DNA from: Treponema sp. UBA4267
GTDB taxonomy: Bacteria > Spirochaetota > Spirochaetia > Treponematales > Treponemataceae
Length of the DNA: 64,000 nt
Reading direction: 5' to 3'
Assembly: GCA_002395155.1 (NCBI GenBank)
Contig: DGWD01000034.1
Coordinates: forward strand, 90,422 to 154,421
The notes below the pieces were generated by a model, which was given only the letters and a program-made list of their open reading frames with translations, searched no databases and was not told the origin of the DNA. Below, piece after piece: positions 45,500 through 54,904 of this stretch. Position numbers and translations under genes: made by a program. Each line of letters opens with the position of its first letter. The stretch's first letter is position 1.

Positions 45500-45532
45500 G
45501 GAAAATTACTAAAAAAAATATAACAAACTTCT

Positions 45533-45581
45533 AAAAAAAAGGCTGTTTGATAAGGTGAATCCCCTACCAGACAGCCTTTTT
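45533..45581. terminator. Bidirectional terminator between araC-type gene and importer operon
   Basis: AAAAAGGCTGT / ACAGCCTTTTT arms with A/T-runs outside on both strands, between convergent genes. Confidence 0.8.
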
Positions 45582-45620
45582 AAGTTTTTAAGAATAAAGC
45601 CTTACGACCTGTTTCTTAAA

Positions 45621-47327
45621 CTATTTGCTCTGTTTTTTGTAGATTTCATTTGTCTTAGCAACAATCTTATCTACATTCAAGTTCTTACAGCTAGCAACGT
45701 ATTCATCCCAGTCTTTGTTTACATCTTTCTGACCAGTTACGAACTTCAATGTCCATGCATTGATATTATCAATAAGAGGTACAGCCCAAAGGTTCAACTG
45801 TTCACGTTCATCTTCTGTTGGTTTAGCTTTTGGATCAACCTTTGCAACTGTCTTGTATTTTCCATAACGAGCATACAAGTCCTGAACATCTGGAGTAAAG
45901 TTATCTGTTGATTCAGCAGTTGAGTGACCGTAGAAGTAGTTACCACAAGCATATCCCCACTTAAGACGGATATCTGTATCAGTATCAGCACCACCAATAC
46001 CAAGACCACCACACTTGTAACCAGGAAGAAGCTGTTTAACTTTCATTCCATTTACATCAACATAGTGCCAAGTTTCTCCTTCTGGACCCCACTTTGTAAG
46101 TGTATAAGCTTCACTTGAATAGAACATCCAGTCTACGAAACGCATCATCTTAATGAATTCAGCTTCGCCAAGGTCATCCAAAGCTTTCTGAGAAATCATT
46201 ACACCACATTCAAGACGTGATGTTTCAGCAAGGTTCTTGTTTGTACCAGCTGGATAAGCTGTAACGTAAAGTTTGTAATTACCTTCGCCAAGAATCTTCT
46301 TCAAGCTTGCATTATCATTAGCCATTGAAGAACGGTTTGTAGACTTGATAACAGTTTTTCCATTGTAGAATTTGTTGTTAGCAACATCATCTGACTGTGT
46401 AAAAGTTTCTGGATCAAGGATTCCGTCTTTTACAAAGCTGTTTGCAACAGAAATGAATTTTTTGAAGTCTGGACTGATTGATGATGAATAGAATTCCTGC
46501 TTATCATAATCATATTTAATACCACCGTTTGAACCTTCAATAGCCCATCCAGAAAGAACACCATAAGAAGCACCCATCAATTTAAGAAGGTTACCACCCT
46601 GTCCTTTTCCAGATTCACCACACCAAAGGTCAGACCAGATATAATCTTTTTCTGAACAAAGGCCTGCAGAAACCATGTATTTCTTTACACCAACCAAAAC
46701 ATCGTGCAAAGTTTCCCAAGTCCAGTCCTTTTCAATTTCGCGGATATTATATCCAGCAGCTTCAAAAATATCTTCACGAACTTCAAGTGTATAGTCCTGA
46801 AGTGGAGCCTGATGAAGACCTGGAAGACGGTAGAATTTACCATCAGCCTGGCGGATTGTATCCAAGTCAGCTTCCATATCATATTTTTCAACGAAAGCAG
46901 TAAAGTTTGGCATGTACTGTGTATAGTCAGAAACAGCAACAATTCCACCACCAGCAACATACTGATCTTCTGAATAAATCTTAGGAATAATATTAGCAGC
47001 AGAACCAGAGTTGATTGCAAGGTTTACCTTCTGGTTATAGTCACCACTATCGTAAGAAATAATATCGAGTTTTACATTTGTGGCATCTGTAATCTTTTTG
47101 AATACACCTTCAGATTCCCAAGTATCAATCTTTGGATACCAAGAAGCATCGCTAAAGAAAATTGAATAAGTAACAGGCTCGTCCGAATGGAAAGTCTGTC
47201 CTTCACCAAATGTGTAGCCCTTTGCTTCAGCAGCTTTAGCAGAAGCAGCCTTTTTGTTTCCTCCACAAGAAACAAGGAGCATCGCAGCACATGAGATTGC
47301 GGCAATACCAGTTACCAACTTTTTCAT
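45621..47327 (-). CDS. Sugar ABC transporter substrate-binding lipoprotein
   Basis: A 568-residue lipoprotein: signal peptide and lipobox LLVSCGGN, followed by an extracellular solute-binding domain of the large LplA/YtcQ type (about 550 residues, longer than maltose-binding proteins). I chose the ATG at 47327, 9 bases after GGAGG; the ATG at 47336 overlaps the ribosome binding site. It is the last gene of the importer operon, after two permeases. The family usually serves oligosaccharides or uronate-containing sugars. No ATPase gene is adjacent, so a shared MsmK/UgpC-type ATPase must be used. Confidence 0.9.
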   Translation of the reverse strand: MKKLVTGIAAISCAAMLLVSCGGNKKAASAKAAEAKGYTFGEGQTFHSDEPVTYSIFFSDASWYPKIDTWESEGVFKKITDATNVKLDIISYDSGDYNQKVNLAINSGSAANIIPKIYSEDQYVAGGGIVAVSDYTQYMPNFTAFVEKYDMEADLDTIRQADGKFYRLPGLHQAPLQDYTLEVREDIFEAAGYNIREIEKDWTWETLHDVLVGVKKYMVSAGLCSEKDYIWSDLWCGESGKGQGGNLLKLMGASYGVLSGWAIEGSNGGIKYDYDKQEFYSSSISPDFKKFISVANSFVKDGILDPETFTQSDDVANNKFYNGKTVIKSTNRSSMANDNASLKKILGEGNYKLYVTAYPAGTNKNLAETSRLECGVMISQKALDDLGEAEFIKMMRFVDWMFYSSEAYTLTKWGPEGETWHYVDVNGMKVKQLLPGYKCGGLGIGGADTDTDIRLKWGYACGNYFYGHSTAESTDNFTPDVQDLYARYGKYKTVAKVDPKAKPTEDEREQLNLWAVPLIDNINAWTLKFVTGQKDVNKDWDEYVASCKNLNVDKIVAKTNEIYKKQSK

Positions 47328-47360
47328 AGTTTTCATCCTCCTACGATTAAAAACTTATTT

Positions 47361-48254
47361 TTATTCTTTGACTGCACCAAGCATCATACCCTTCATATAG
47401 TATTTAGAAATAAATGGGTAAACACAGATGATTGGCAAAGCCATTAATACCATTGAACAAGACTTAATATTTGCGGCAATCTGCATTTTTTCTGCAGTTG
47501 CTTCTCCAGGATCAGCCGAAGTAGAAGCTCCCGAAATAATAGTCTTTAAGTAATATGCAACTGGCCACTGTTCCTTATTATCAAGATAAAGGAAGGCGTT
47601 ATACCAGTTGTTCCAGTATCCAACCGCATTGAACAAAATCATTGTTGCAATAATTGGCATAGATAAAGGAATTACAATTCTAATAAAAATTCCAATTGGA
47701 CTAAGTCCATCCAATTCACCGGCCTCTTCAAGTTCGTGAGGAGTTTCGGCAAAGAAAGACTTCATCAAAATTACATAATAAGTACTGATTAAAGAAGGCA
47801 TAATAAAACCTGCCATTGTATTTGGAAGATGAAGTCTTCTCATCAATACGTAGTTAGGAATCAAACCTCCAGCAAAATACATTGTAAATATTACAAACTT
47901 TGTAAGGATTTTCTGACCCCTTAATTCTTTTTTAGACAAAGGATAAGCAAGACAAGATGAAAAAACTAAAGATGCAATAGTTCCAATTACCGAATAGATA
48001 AATGTATTTTTATAGCTTCTTAAGAAGTCTCCCTTTGCTAAAACCGATTTATAAGTTTCAAAATTAAATCCTTTTGGAATAATAGAAACCTGGCCCATCA
48101 TAATTGCCTCTTCAGAAGAGAAAGACTGGGCAACCAGATAGAGGAATGGATAAAGTGTAACAACACACACCAAAATCATGATAATAGTATTGATTGCAGT
48201 AAATAAAACGTAACCAGTAGAATCTTTTACTCTTTTTGCTTCATTATTAGCCAT
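47361..48254 (-). CDS. Sugar ABC transporter permease, LplC/YtcP type
   Basis: A 297-residue six-helix permease with the EAA loop (PHELEEAGELDGLSPIGIFIRIVIPLSMP) that contacts the ATPase. GAGGAGG precedes the start. It lies 18 bases after the other permease and 33 bases before the binding protein. It is the CUT1 MalG-like partner. Confidence 0.92.
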   Translation of the reverse strand: MANNEAKRVKDSTGYVLFTAINTIIMILVCVVTLYPFLYLVAQSFSSEEAIMMGQVSIIPKGFNFETYKSVLAKGDFLRSYKNTFIYSVIGTIASLVFSSCLAYPLSKKELRGQKILTKFVIFTMYFAGGLIPNYVLMRRLHLPNTMAGFIMPSLISTYYVILMKSFFAETPHELEEAGELDGLSPIGIFIRIVIPLSMPIIATMILFNAVGYWNNWYNAFLYLDNKEQWPVAYYLKTIISGASTSADPGEATAEKMQIAANIKSCSMVLMALPIICVYPFISKYYMKGMMLGAVKE

Positions 48255-48272
48255 TTTTTACCTCCTCACCTA

Positions 48273-49220
48273 TTACCACAAGCTTGAACCAGAAAGCTTA
48301 CGTGAAAGTTTATTTGCAAAGGTCAACAAAATTAAGTTCAAAACCGATTCAAACAAACCAACTGCAGTAGCATAACTGTAGTTTCCTGAACCAAGTCCAA
48401 GACGGAATACAAAAGTAGAAATAATATCTGCTGTTTCGTATGTCATTGGGTTATAAAGAAGGAATACCTTTTCAAAAGCACCACCAGAACCAACAAGACC
48501 ACCAATATCAAGAATAAGGAGTGTTGTAATTGTTGGCAAAATACAAGGAATTGTAACGTGAATTACTCTCTGGAAATGGTTAGCACCATCAACCTCTGCA
48601 GCTTCATACAAAGAAGGGTTAATTCCTGACATAGCAGCAAGATAAAGAATTGTTCCCCATCCTAAGCTCTGCCAAATTCCCGATGCAACGAAAATTGTTG
48701 TGAACCACTGTGGTAAGGCTATAAAAGAAACCGGTTGCCCTCCAATGCTAGAAATAAGGTGATTGATTGGTCCATTAGTAGACAAAAGTTCACGAATCAT
48801 ACCTGTTACAATTACCATAGAAATAAAGTGAGGTAAGTATGAAACAGTCTGAACAAACTTCTTCCACCACATTGTTCTAATTTCATTCAGCAATAAAGCG
48901 AAAATGAGGGTTAGAGGGAATCTGAATAAAAGGTAAGTAATATTCAAAACCAAAGTATTTCTAAAAGCGCGCCAGAAAGTTTTATCTGCAATAAACTGTT
49001 TGAAATACTTAAAACCACTCCACTCATCACCAAAAATACTGTGTCCTGCACGATAGCGGCGGAATGCAATGATATTACCTGCCATTGGAATATAGCGGAA
49101 AATAATGAAGTAAATGACAGGGATAAGCATTAATGCATAAAACTGCCAGTATTTTCGCATATATTTGGCAAAAGGTACTTTTCTCTGCTCCACCAGATCA
49201 TCATTGATTTTCTTTGTCAT
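48273..49220 (-). CDS. Sugar ABC transporter permease, LplB/YtcO type
   Basis: A 315-residue MalF-like permease of the CUT1 family with the EAA motif (NPSLYEAAEVDGANHFQRVIHVTIPCI) and six membrane helices. AAAAGGGG lies 6 bases before the ATG. It opens the importer operon and is divergent from the GntR regulator; the operator-like site at 49258-49274 lies 38 bases upstream. Confidence 0.92.
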   Translation of the reverse strand: MTKKINDDLVEQRKVPFAKYMRKYWQFYALMLIPVIYFIIFRYIPMAGNIIAFRRYRAGHSIFGDEWSGFKYFKQFIADKTFWRAFRNTLVLNITYLLFRFPLTLIFALLLNEIRTMWWKKFVQTVSYLPHFISMVIVTGMIRELLSTNGPINHLISSIGGQPVSFIALPQWFTTIFVASGIWQSLGWGTILYLAAMSGINPSLYEAAEVDGANHFQRVIHVTIPCILPTITTLLILDIGGLVGSGGAFEKVFLLYNPMTYETADIISTFVFRLGLGSGNYSYATAVGLFESVLNLILLTFANKLSRKLSGSSLW

Positions 49221-49257
49221 TTTTTCCCCTTTTTAAAAATATGTGTTATACTTTTAT

Positions 49258-49274
49258 TAGTACTTGCATACTAG
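49258..49274. promoter_or_regulatory. Operator-like palindrome of the GntR/importer divergent region
   Basis: TAGTA-CTTGCA-TACTA (49258-49273), extended to GTACTTGCATACTAG (49260-49274), which recurs with one mismatch at 51-65. It lies between the divergent GntR gene and the importer operon, just upstream of a TATAAC -10-like box of the latter. The half-site form suits FadR-subfamily GntR dimers. Confidence 0.6.
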
Positions 49275-49389
49275 TGTTCTTGTATGGTTATATAATAAAT
49301 CGTATTTACAAGAAGTCAAGAATTATTTCTAAATTTACAGTAAAATACCTATGAAATACTGTAATACAATGTTTTATTATGAGGATAAA

Positions 49390-50064
49390 ATGAAAAATAC
49401 AGCTAAACACGACAGAGAATCTAATAGAGACTATGCACTTAGAGTTATTAGAGAAAACATTATTAATCTTGAATTAAAACCTGGCACCATGATCAGCGAG
49501 CAAGATATTGCAAATGAACTTAATTTATCCAGAACCCCAGTACATGAAGCAATGCAGGAATTATCTACTACTAAAATTATTGAAATACTTCCTCAGCGTG
49601 GCTCATATGTCAGCAAAATAGATATGGATAGAGTTGATGAAGCAGTTTTTATGCGAACTACCCTTGAATCTGCAATAGCCGAATTAGCCTGCGAAAAAGC
49701 AAATGATGATGATATTATGGAACTGGAAGAAAATATTAATCTTCAGGAGTTCTATTTAACAAAAAACAATCTGGATAAGTTTATGGAACTGGACAATGCC
49801 TTCCACCAGACCATGTACAGAATTGCAAATAAAATGCAGTGTTTTTATATGGTAAAACTTATGAATATTCACCATGACAGAGTTAGGGAACTTCATTTAC
49901 ATTCATCAGACCCTAAAACTGTAATTGCAGAACACAAGGAAATTCTAGAAGCATTTAAACAGCATAATGGAAAAAAAGCACATGATTTACTGGTAACCCA
50001 CATTACACGGCTTTACCAGCAGCAGGGAGAAATCCGTAAAAAATATCCTGAATTTTTTGCATAA
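49390..50064 (+). CDS. GntR-family (FadR subfamily) regulator
   Basis: A winged-helix N-domain (NRDYALRVIRENIINLELKPG, then ISEQDIANELNLSRTPVHEAM, LPQRGSYVSKID) and an all-helical FCD ligand domain (about 85-220) with the metal-binding pattern DNAFHQTMY and HHDRVRELH...EHKEILEAF. FCD regulators sense carboxylic acids, often sugar acids. I chose the ATG at 49390 (GAGGA upstream); an earlier ATG at 49351 has no ribosome binding site. Divergent from the sugar importer, which it probably controls. Confidence 0.9.
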   Translation: MKNTAKHDRESNRDYALRVIRENIINLELKPGTMISEQDIANELNLSRTPVHEAMQELSTTKIIEILPQRGSYVSKIDMDRVDEAVFMRTTLESAIAELACEKANDDDIMELEENINLQEFYLTKNNLDKFMELDNAFHQTMYRIANKMQCFYMVKLMNIHHDRVRELHLHSSDPKTVIAEHKEILEAFKQHNGKKAHDLLVTHITRLYQQQGEIRKKYPEFFA

Positions 50065-50091
50065 ATTTTAAAAAAAAATGCATTTAGCCTG

Positions 50092-50120
50092 TTGACACAA
50101 ATCTGAGTTTTCTATAATAT
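50092..50120 (+). promoter_or_regulatory. tRNA-Asp promoter
   Basis: TTGACA at 50092-50097 and TATAATAT at 50113-50120 (15-17 base spacer depending on the register), 13 bases before the tRNA. Confidence 0.75.
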
Positions 50121-50132
50121 GAAGAACATCTA

Positions 50133-50206
50133 GCGGGCGTAGCGAAGCTGGTTATCGCGCTGGCCTGTCACGCCGGAGATCGCGGGTTCGAGCCCCGCCG
50201 CTCGCG
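50133..50206 (+). tRNA. tRNA-Asp (anticodon GTC)
   Basis: A full cloverleaf: acceptor GCGGGCG/CGCTCGC (one G-U pair), D-stem GCGA/TCGC, anticodon stem CTGGC/GCCGG with loop CTGTCAC (GTC at 50167-50169), T-arm GCGGG-TTCGAGC-CCCGC and discriminator G. CCA is not encoded. It has its own promoter and terminator and much higher GC than its surroundings. Confidence 0.96.
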
Positions 50207-50209
50207 CTA

Positions 50210-50242
50210 AAAGCTTTCTGAGAAATCGGAAAGCTTTTTTTT
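50210..50242 (+). terminator. tRNA-Asp terminator
   Basis: AAAGCTTTC / GAAAGCTTT stem with a 10-base loop followed by a T8 run. Confidence 0.85.
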
Positions 50243-50340
50243 ATTTAACTTAAACTACAACAAAATCTATAAAATTTATTTGCAAACTATCATTCTATAT
50301 TATGGCAAGAATAATAAATTCATGTTATTCTTTAAAAATC

Positions 50341-50964
50341 ATGATTATTTTTGATTTTGACGGAACTATAGCAGATACAATTTCACTTGGAATTAAAATT
50401 GTAAACGACCACGCAGATAAATATAAATATAATAAACTTGATAGAGAAAGCAACGGTCATCTTTCGGCAACTGAATTAATTAAACGCATAGAAGTTAATC
50501 CTCTTAAATTACCATACCTTATGTTTTTGCTCAGAAAAAAACTTGGTGAAAGAGCTTCCGAAATTCAAATTTTTCCAGGAATAAAAGATATTCTTGAAGA
50601 GCTGAAAACTTCCGGCCAGAAATTAGGAATTATCACTTCAAATTCTCCAAAAAATGTTTCCGATTTTCTTAAAAGAAATGAAATAGAATCCTATTTCTCT
50701 TACATACGAACAAGAGTTGCCATATTCGGTAAAAAGAAAGCACTTATAAAAGCAAAGAAAATTCTAAAAACCAATTTCCTCTATGTTGGAGATGAAATTA
50801 GAGATATAGAAGCCTGCAAAAAATCAAACACACCAATAGTTTGTGTTAGCTGGGGTCTTAATTCAGCCCAAGGACTTGAAAGTCATAATCCAGGGCTGGT
50901 TGCAAACACTCCAGAACAGGCTCTTTCTCTTATAAAAAACTCTATTCAAAAAATGCAAATGTAA
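50341..50964 (+). CDS. HAD-superfamily phosphatase (phosphoglycolate phosphatase-like)
   Basis: The protein begins MIIFDFDGTIADT, HAD motif I with nucleophile Asp5 and acid Asp7. Motif II is GIITSNSPKN, and motif III/IV are KKALIKAKKILK and YVGDEIRDIEA. It is a 207-residue subfamily IA enzyme with a helical cap. The frame opens at 50302 with 13 more residues, but HAD proteins normally start at motif I. Neither start has a Shine-Dalgarno. TTAACT-17-TATAAA lies at 50245-50273. Confidence 0.88.
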   Translation: MIIFDFDGTIADTISLGIKIVNDHADKYKYNKLDRESNGHLSATELIKRIEVNPLKLPYLMFLLRKKLGERASEIQIFPGIKDILEELKTSGQKLGIITSNSPKNVSDFLKRNEIESYFSYIRTRVAIFGKKKALIKAKKILKTNFLYVGDEIRDIEACKKSNTPIVCVSWGLNSAQGLESHNPGLVANTPEQALSLIKNSIQKMQM

Positions 50965-51108
50965 GTGCACATTAATTGCATAGGCTTTTCTTAAAAAAAC
51001 AGCTCTATTCTATACTAATTATAGGATTTGTTTATTGCTTTTTTTATTGGCTTTTTTCAATATCAATTATATCTTTATTATATAATAGAAGAAAAAAGGA
51101 GATAAAAA

Positions 51109-51522
51109 ATGGCAAACAACCTTCAGGTAAACCAGGCTATCAATCTAACAGATCAGTTAATTTCTTGCTTAAATGATGCAGAAAAGCATCTTTCGTCTGC
51201 CCGCAACTGGGGCTTTTTAGATGTACTTGGCGGTGGATTAATCGTAGACTTAATCAAACACTCCAAACTCAACAATGCCAAAGTGTCTATGTCCAATGTA
51301 AATAACCTGCTGCAGGAACTCCAGAGAGTTTTAGGCGGAATCAGCATGCCAGGCGACTATTCTATGCAGGTAAACGGAGTTCTAACCTTTGCAGACTTCT
51401 TTTTTGACAGCGGAATTGTAGACGTCTATATGACTGCAAAAATAATGAACAGTCTTACCGAAGTAAGAAAACTTCGTGATAAATGTTTTGAATTAAAAAA
51501 CAAATTGTCTGCTATAATGTAA
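51109..51522 (+). CDS. Hypothetical protein preceding the adenylate cyclase
   Basis: A 137-residue mostly helical protein with a central Gly-rich hydrophobic loop (GFLDVLGGGLIVDLIK) and a second amphipathic region (VNGVLTFADFFFDSGIVDVY). AAAAAGGAGA precedes the start. It ends two bases before the cyclase gene, so the two are co-translated and may interact. The glycine-rich loop could insert in the membrane. I do not recognise the family. Confidence 0.7.
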   Translation: MANNLQVNQAINLTDQLISCLNDAEKHLSSARNWGFLDVLGGGLIVDLIKHSKLNNAKVSMSNVNNLLQELQRVLGGISMPGDYSMQVNGVLTFADFFFDSGIVDVYMTAKIMNSLTEVRKLRDKCFELKNKLSAIM

Positions 51523-51524
51523 GT

Positions 51525-53060
51525 ATGCAATTTAAAACTAAAACAATTGCCCGTATGAGTTGGATATATGGGCTCATCATCATAATTGCAAACATAATTG
51601 CAGTTCTTGTACCAAATGTAATTTCAGATCCTCTTGGAGAATCTCCAAACCAAAAATTATGGATAGACTATCTGGTAAACAAACATGCTTCATCATTTTC
51701 TATTATAGCAGCATTTTTGGTTCCTACCTTAATTTGTATTTTCTATTCAAAAAGTTTGATGAAGTCGGAAGAAAAACTTTTATCAAACCTTTCAGAAATT
51801 CCATCTGTTTATTCTTTATCTTCTGTTATTGGCTGGAATATCTATTATTTTATAGAAATCCCTTTTGTCATTCATGCAAAAATTACTTTAGGAATCAGCA
51901 TAAAATATATTCTTATATCCTCCTGGGCCTTTGCACTTATTTCTGGAATGACAGCCTGGACAATTTCTTATCTTGCAATTGAACTCTTAAACCGAACAGT
52001 TTTACTTCCTCAAGTTTTTCCTCAAGGCCACATAAAACACACAAAACATTCTGTTTATCCACGATTTTCTCATCTTCTTATCTTCTGTTTTATGGTTTCT
52101 TCGGTATTTCCAATTGGTCTTTTAATGGCAAGTCATATTTCTTTACAAATACAAAACGGACTTCCCATTCAAACAAGCGTTGTAATTATTTCTATCATGT
52201 TTCTTCTATTTGCACTTACAATTACAATTTCACTTTCAAAAATCATAATTACACCTCTTGGAAAACTTACCCAGGCAGCAGAAAGGATAAAGGACGGAGA
52301 CTACAAAACAAAAGTTTCTATTGTAACTGCCGATGAACTGGGAACCCTGGCTGACAGTTTTAATGATATGGCAGACTCTCTTGCCGAAAAAGAATTTATG
52401 CGAGATACCTTTGGAAAAGTTGTAGATCCAGAAGTCAGAGATTATCTGATGAAGGACGGTGGACTTTCACTTTCCCAGCTTGGAGGTCAAACTCGCCAAG
52501 TTACAGTTCTTTTCTGTGATATAAGAAGTTTTACCGCAATGAGCGAAAAAATGTCTGCTGAAGAAGTCGTTTCTCTTTTGAACAAATACTTTACCGCTCT
52601 GGGTAAATGTATAACAAAAAATCATGGGATTATTAATAAATACATTGGCGATGCCATAATGGCAATTTTTGGAGCTCCAATTAATTCAAAAAACTCTGCT
52701 CTGGATGCCCTAAAAGCCGCCCTTGATATGAGACAAGCTCTGACTGAAGTAAATAAGGATTTTGAAAAACAGGGAAAACCAAGCATTCGTTTTGGAATAG
52801 GCATTCATACAGGCCCAGTTTTTGCAGGAACAATTGGAGCCGAAAACCGCATGGAATATACAGTTATTGGCGATACGGTAAATACTGCAAGTCGTCTTGA
52901 ATCTCTTTGCAAAACATACCAAACGGATTTGCTTCTTTCTCAGGAAACTGTAAACCAAACAGGTCTTCCTCTTGAAGATTTAATTTTTGTTGATGACGCC
53001 CAGATAAGGGGCAAAGAAGAAACTATGAAAGTCTATTCCTATTCTCAAAAAAAAAGTTAG
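51525..53060 (+). CDS. Membrane class III adenylate/guanylate cyclase with HAMP domain
   Basis: Six hydrophobic segments occupy about residues 13-245, a HAMP linker follows (TPLGKLTQAAERIKDGDYKTKV, ADELGTLADSFNDMADSL), then a cyclase domain from about 320: VTVLFCDIRSFTAMSEKM (first metal Asp), NKYIGDAIMAIFGAP (second metal Asp), RFGIGIHTGPVFAGTIG and YTVIGDTVNTASRLE. It makes a cyclic nucleotide in response to a membrane signal. A TATAAT box happens to end 6 bases before the ATG, inside the upstream gene's last codons. Confidence 0.93.
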   Translation: MQFKTKTIARMSWIYGLIIIIANIIAVLVPNVISDPLGESPNQKLWIDYLVNKHASSFSIIAAFLVPTLICIFYSKSLMKSEEKLLSNLSEIPSVYSLSSVIGWNIYYFIEIPFVIHAKITLGISIKYILISSWAFALISGMTAWTISYLAIELLNRTVLLPQVFPQGHIKHTKHSVYPRFSHLLIFCFMVSSVFPIGLLMASHISLQIQNGLPIQTSVVIISIMFLLFALTITISLSKIIITPLGKLTQAAERIKDGDYKTKVSIVTADELGTLADSFNDMADSLAEKEFMRDTFGKVVDPEVRDYLMKDGGLSLSQLGGQTRQVTVLFCDIRSFTAMSEKMSAEEVVSLLNKYFTALGKCITKNHGIINKYIGDAIMAIFGAPINSKNSALDALKAALDMRQALTEVNKDFEKQGKPSIRFGIGIHTGPVFAGTIGAENRMEYTVIGDTVNTASRLESLCKTYQTDLLLSQETVNQTGLPLEDLIFVDDAQIRGKEETMKVYSYSQKKS

Positions 53061-53094
53061 GACTCACAGCTTCAATAAAAGCCATGATCCTAAC
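53047..53094 (-). terminator. Terminator of the second ABC exporter operon
   Basis: Minus strand GTTAGGA / TCCTAAC stem with a 25-base loop followed by nine T residues. It overlaps the 3' end of the convergent cyclase gene. Confidence 0.75.
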
Positions 53095-53101
53095 TTCATC
53101 A

Positions 53102-54865
53102 CTATGAAAACTGAGCCTGACGTAAGGCGTAATAAGCTCCTTTTTTAGCCATCAGTTCTTCTGGACTTCCACTTTCTACAATTCCGCCCTTATCAATTAC
53201 AAAAATGCGGTCTGCATTCTGTATTGTTGAAAGGCGGTGGGCAATAACAAAGCTTGTCCTACCCTTCAAAAGATTTGCAATTCCTTTCTGAACCAAAATC
53301 TCAGTCTTAGTATCAATGCTAGAGGTAGCCTCATCCAATATTAAGATTCTTGGATTAGACAGCATAGTTCGGGCAAATGCAACCAGCTGCCTCTGTCCAT
53401 TACTTAATTCCCCACCGCGTGCAGTTAACTTAGTATCGTAACCATTTTCCAAATCACGAATAAAATCATCTGCATGAACGGCACGACTCGCAGCAAGCAT
53501 ATCCTCTTCACTTGCCTCCAGCTTACCATACATAATATTTTCACGAATTGTGCCGCTGAAAATATAATTATCCTGGGTCATAATTCCCATCTGGGTACGC
53601 AAAGAAGCAAGGTCAACATCACGTATATCTTTTCCATCAATTAAAATCTGGCCATCCCTTATATCATAAAAACGACTAACCAGATTTACTACAGTCGATT
53701 TACCAGCTCCAGTAGGTCCTACCAAGGCAATAGTTTCACCCTGGGCCACAGAGAAATCTACATTTTTAAGAACATCTACATCTTTTTTATAACCAAATGT
53801 AACATTTTTAAACTCAACATCACCCTTTACCTCAGGCATTGGCTTTGCATCCTCCTTCGAGGTAACTTCTGCTTTTTTATCGATGATCTCAAAAATACGT
53901 TCAGCTCCAGAAGCCGCATTTACAAACTGATTATAAAAATTACTCAAGTTCAAAATCGGCTGCCAGAACATTCCTACATAAGATCCAAAGGCAATATAAG
54001 TACCAATAGAAACATTATCAATCCCAAGAATCTTAATACCAACCATATAAAGGGCCATGGTTCCTACACTCCAGCACAAATCAATCCAGGAACCAAAACC
54101 ATCACACCAGCGAACAGCCCTTAAAAATTCCTTGCGGTCAGCCCAGACCAATTCACGGAAAGTCTTGTCAGTTTCTTCTTCTGCCCTAAAGCTCTGAATA
54201 ATCTTAATACCCGACAAATCTTCATTTATAAAGGCATTCATATTCGAAGACTTCTGTCTTTTAGCTTTCCAGTGTTTTTCTGCCATTATGGAGATAAGGA
54301 ATACACCTCCAATTAAAAACGGTAGAGAACAAAGAGCCGCCAAAGCAAGTCTCCAGTTTTTTACAAACATTATGACCATTACAGCAACAACCGTAACAAG
54401 GTTTGGAATCAAAGTTGTAACTGCATTTTCTATAATGTCCTTAAGAGAGTTAGAGTCCCCAATAATTCTTGCAAGAATCTTTCCAGAAGGCCTTGAATCA
54501 AAAAAAGCCAGATCAAGACTCTGAATATGATCATAAAGCTGCTGTCTTAATTCCTGAATAACCTTATTAGAGGTTTTAGCCATCAGATACATTCGCAGCT
54601 TAATTGCCAATACCGCAAGAATATTAATTACAGCTCCCAAAAGTACAATTCTTATAAGACCAGCAAGGTCTCCCGGAATAATATAATTATCAATGGCTCT
54701 TTCATTCAGCAGAGGATTAATCAGATCAACCCCTGTACCAAAAGCCATTAATACAAAAACAAATGCAATTCTTTTTTTATATTTAAGCAGATAACGAAAA
54801 AGTCTAGGCATTGTCTCAAAATTCGATTTCTGTACCTGCTCTTCATCAATCTTATAACTATTCAT
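53102..54865 (-). CDS. ABC exporter half with catalytic Glu, second exporter
   Basis: A 587-residue ABC exporter protein: six helices, Walker A GPTGAGKSTVVNLV, a variant signature LSNGQRQ and Walker B LILDEATSSID with an intact catalytic Glu. It follows its partner by 39 bases. Together they form a heterodimeric exporter; the substrate is unknown. The pair is preceded by an elaborate regulatory leader. Confidence 0.9.
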   Translation of the reverse strand: MNSYKIDEEQVQKSNFETMPRLFRYLLKYKKRIAFVFVLMAFGTGVDLINPLLNERAIDNYIIPGDLAGLIRIVLLGAVINILAVLAIKLRMYLMAKTSNKVIQELRQQLYDHIQSLDLAFFDSRPSGKILARIIGDSNSLKDIIENAVTTLIPNLVTVVAVMVIMFVKNWRLALAALCSLPFLIGGVFLISIMAEKHWKAKRQKSSNMNAFINEDLSGIKIIQSFRAEEETDKTFRELVWADRKEFLRAVRWCDGFGSWIDLCWSVGTMALYMVGIKILGIDNVSIGTYIAFGSYVGMFWQPILNLSNFYNQFVNAASGAERIFEIIDKKAEVTSKEDAKPMPEVKGDVEFKNVTFGYKKDVDVLKNVDFSVAQGETIALVGPTGAGKSTVVNLVSRFYDIRDGQILIDGKDIRDVDLASLRTQMGIMTQDNYIFSGTIRENIMYGKLEASEEDMLAASRAVHADDFIRDLENGYDTKLTARGGELSNGQRQLVAFARTMLSNPRILILDEATSSIDTKTEILVQKGIANLLKGRTSFVIAHRLSTIQNADRIFVIDKGGIVESGSPEELMAKKGAYYALRQAQFS

Positions 54866-54904
54866 TTAATACTCCACAAAAAGGCCCGCAAGAAGCCTGC
54901 ACAT

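Noticed and set aside
45555..45911. Plus-strand 118-residue hydrophobic frame inside the importer terminator region
   Set aside because: It is antisense to the binding-protein gene and shares its bases with the terminator.
50976..51176. Hydrophobic plus-strand frame between the HAD gene and the cyclase partner
   Set aside because: It begins with TTG, lacks a ribosome binding site and overlaps the start of the well-supported 51109 gene. AT-rich spacers often give hydrophobic frames.
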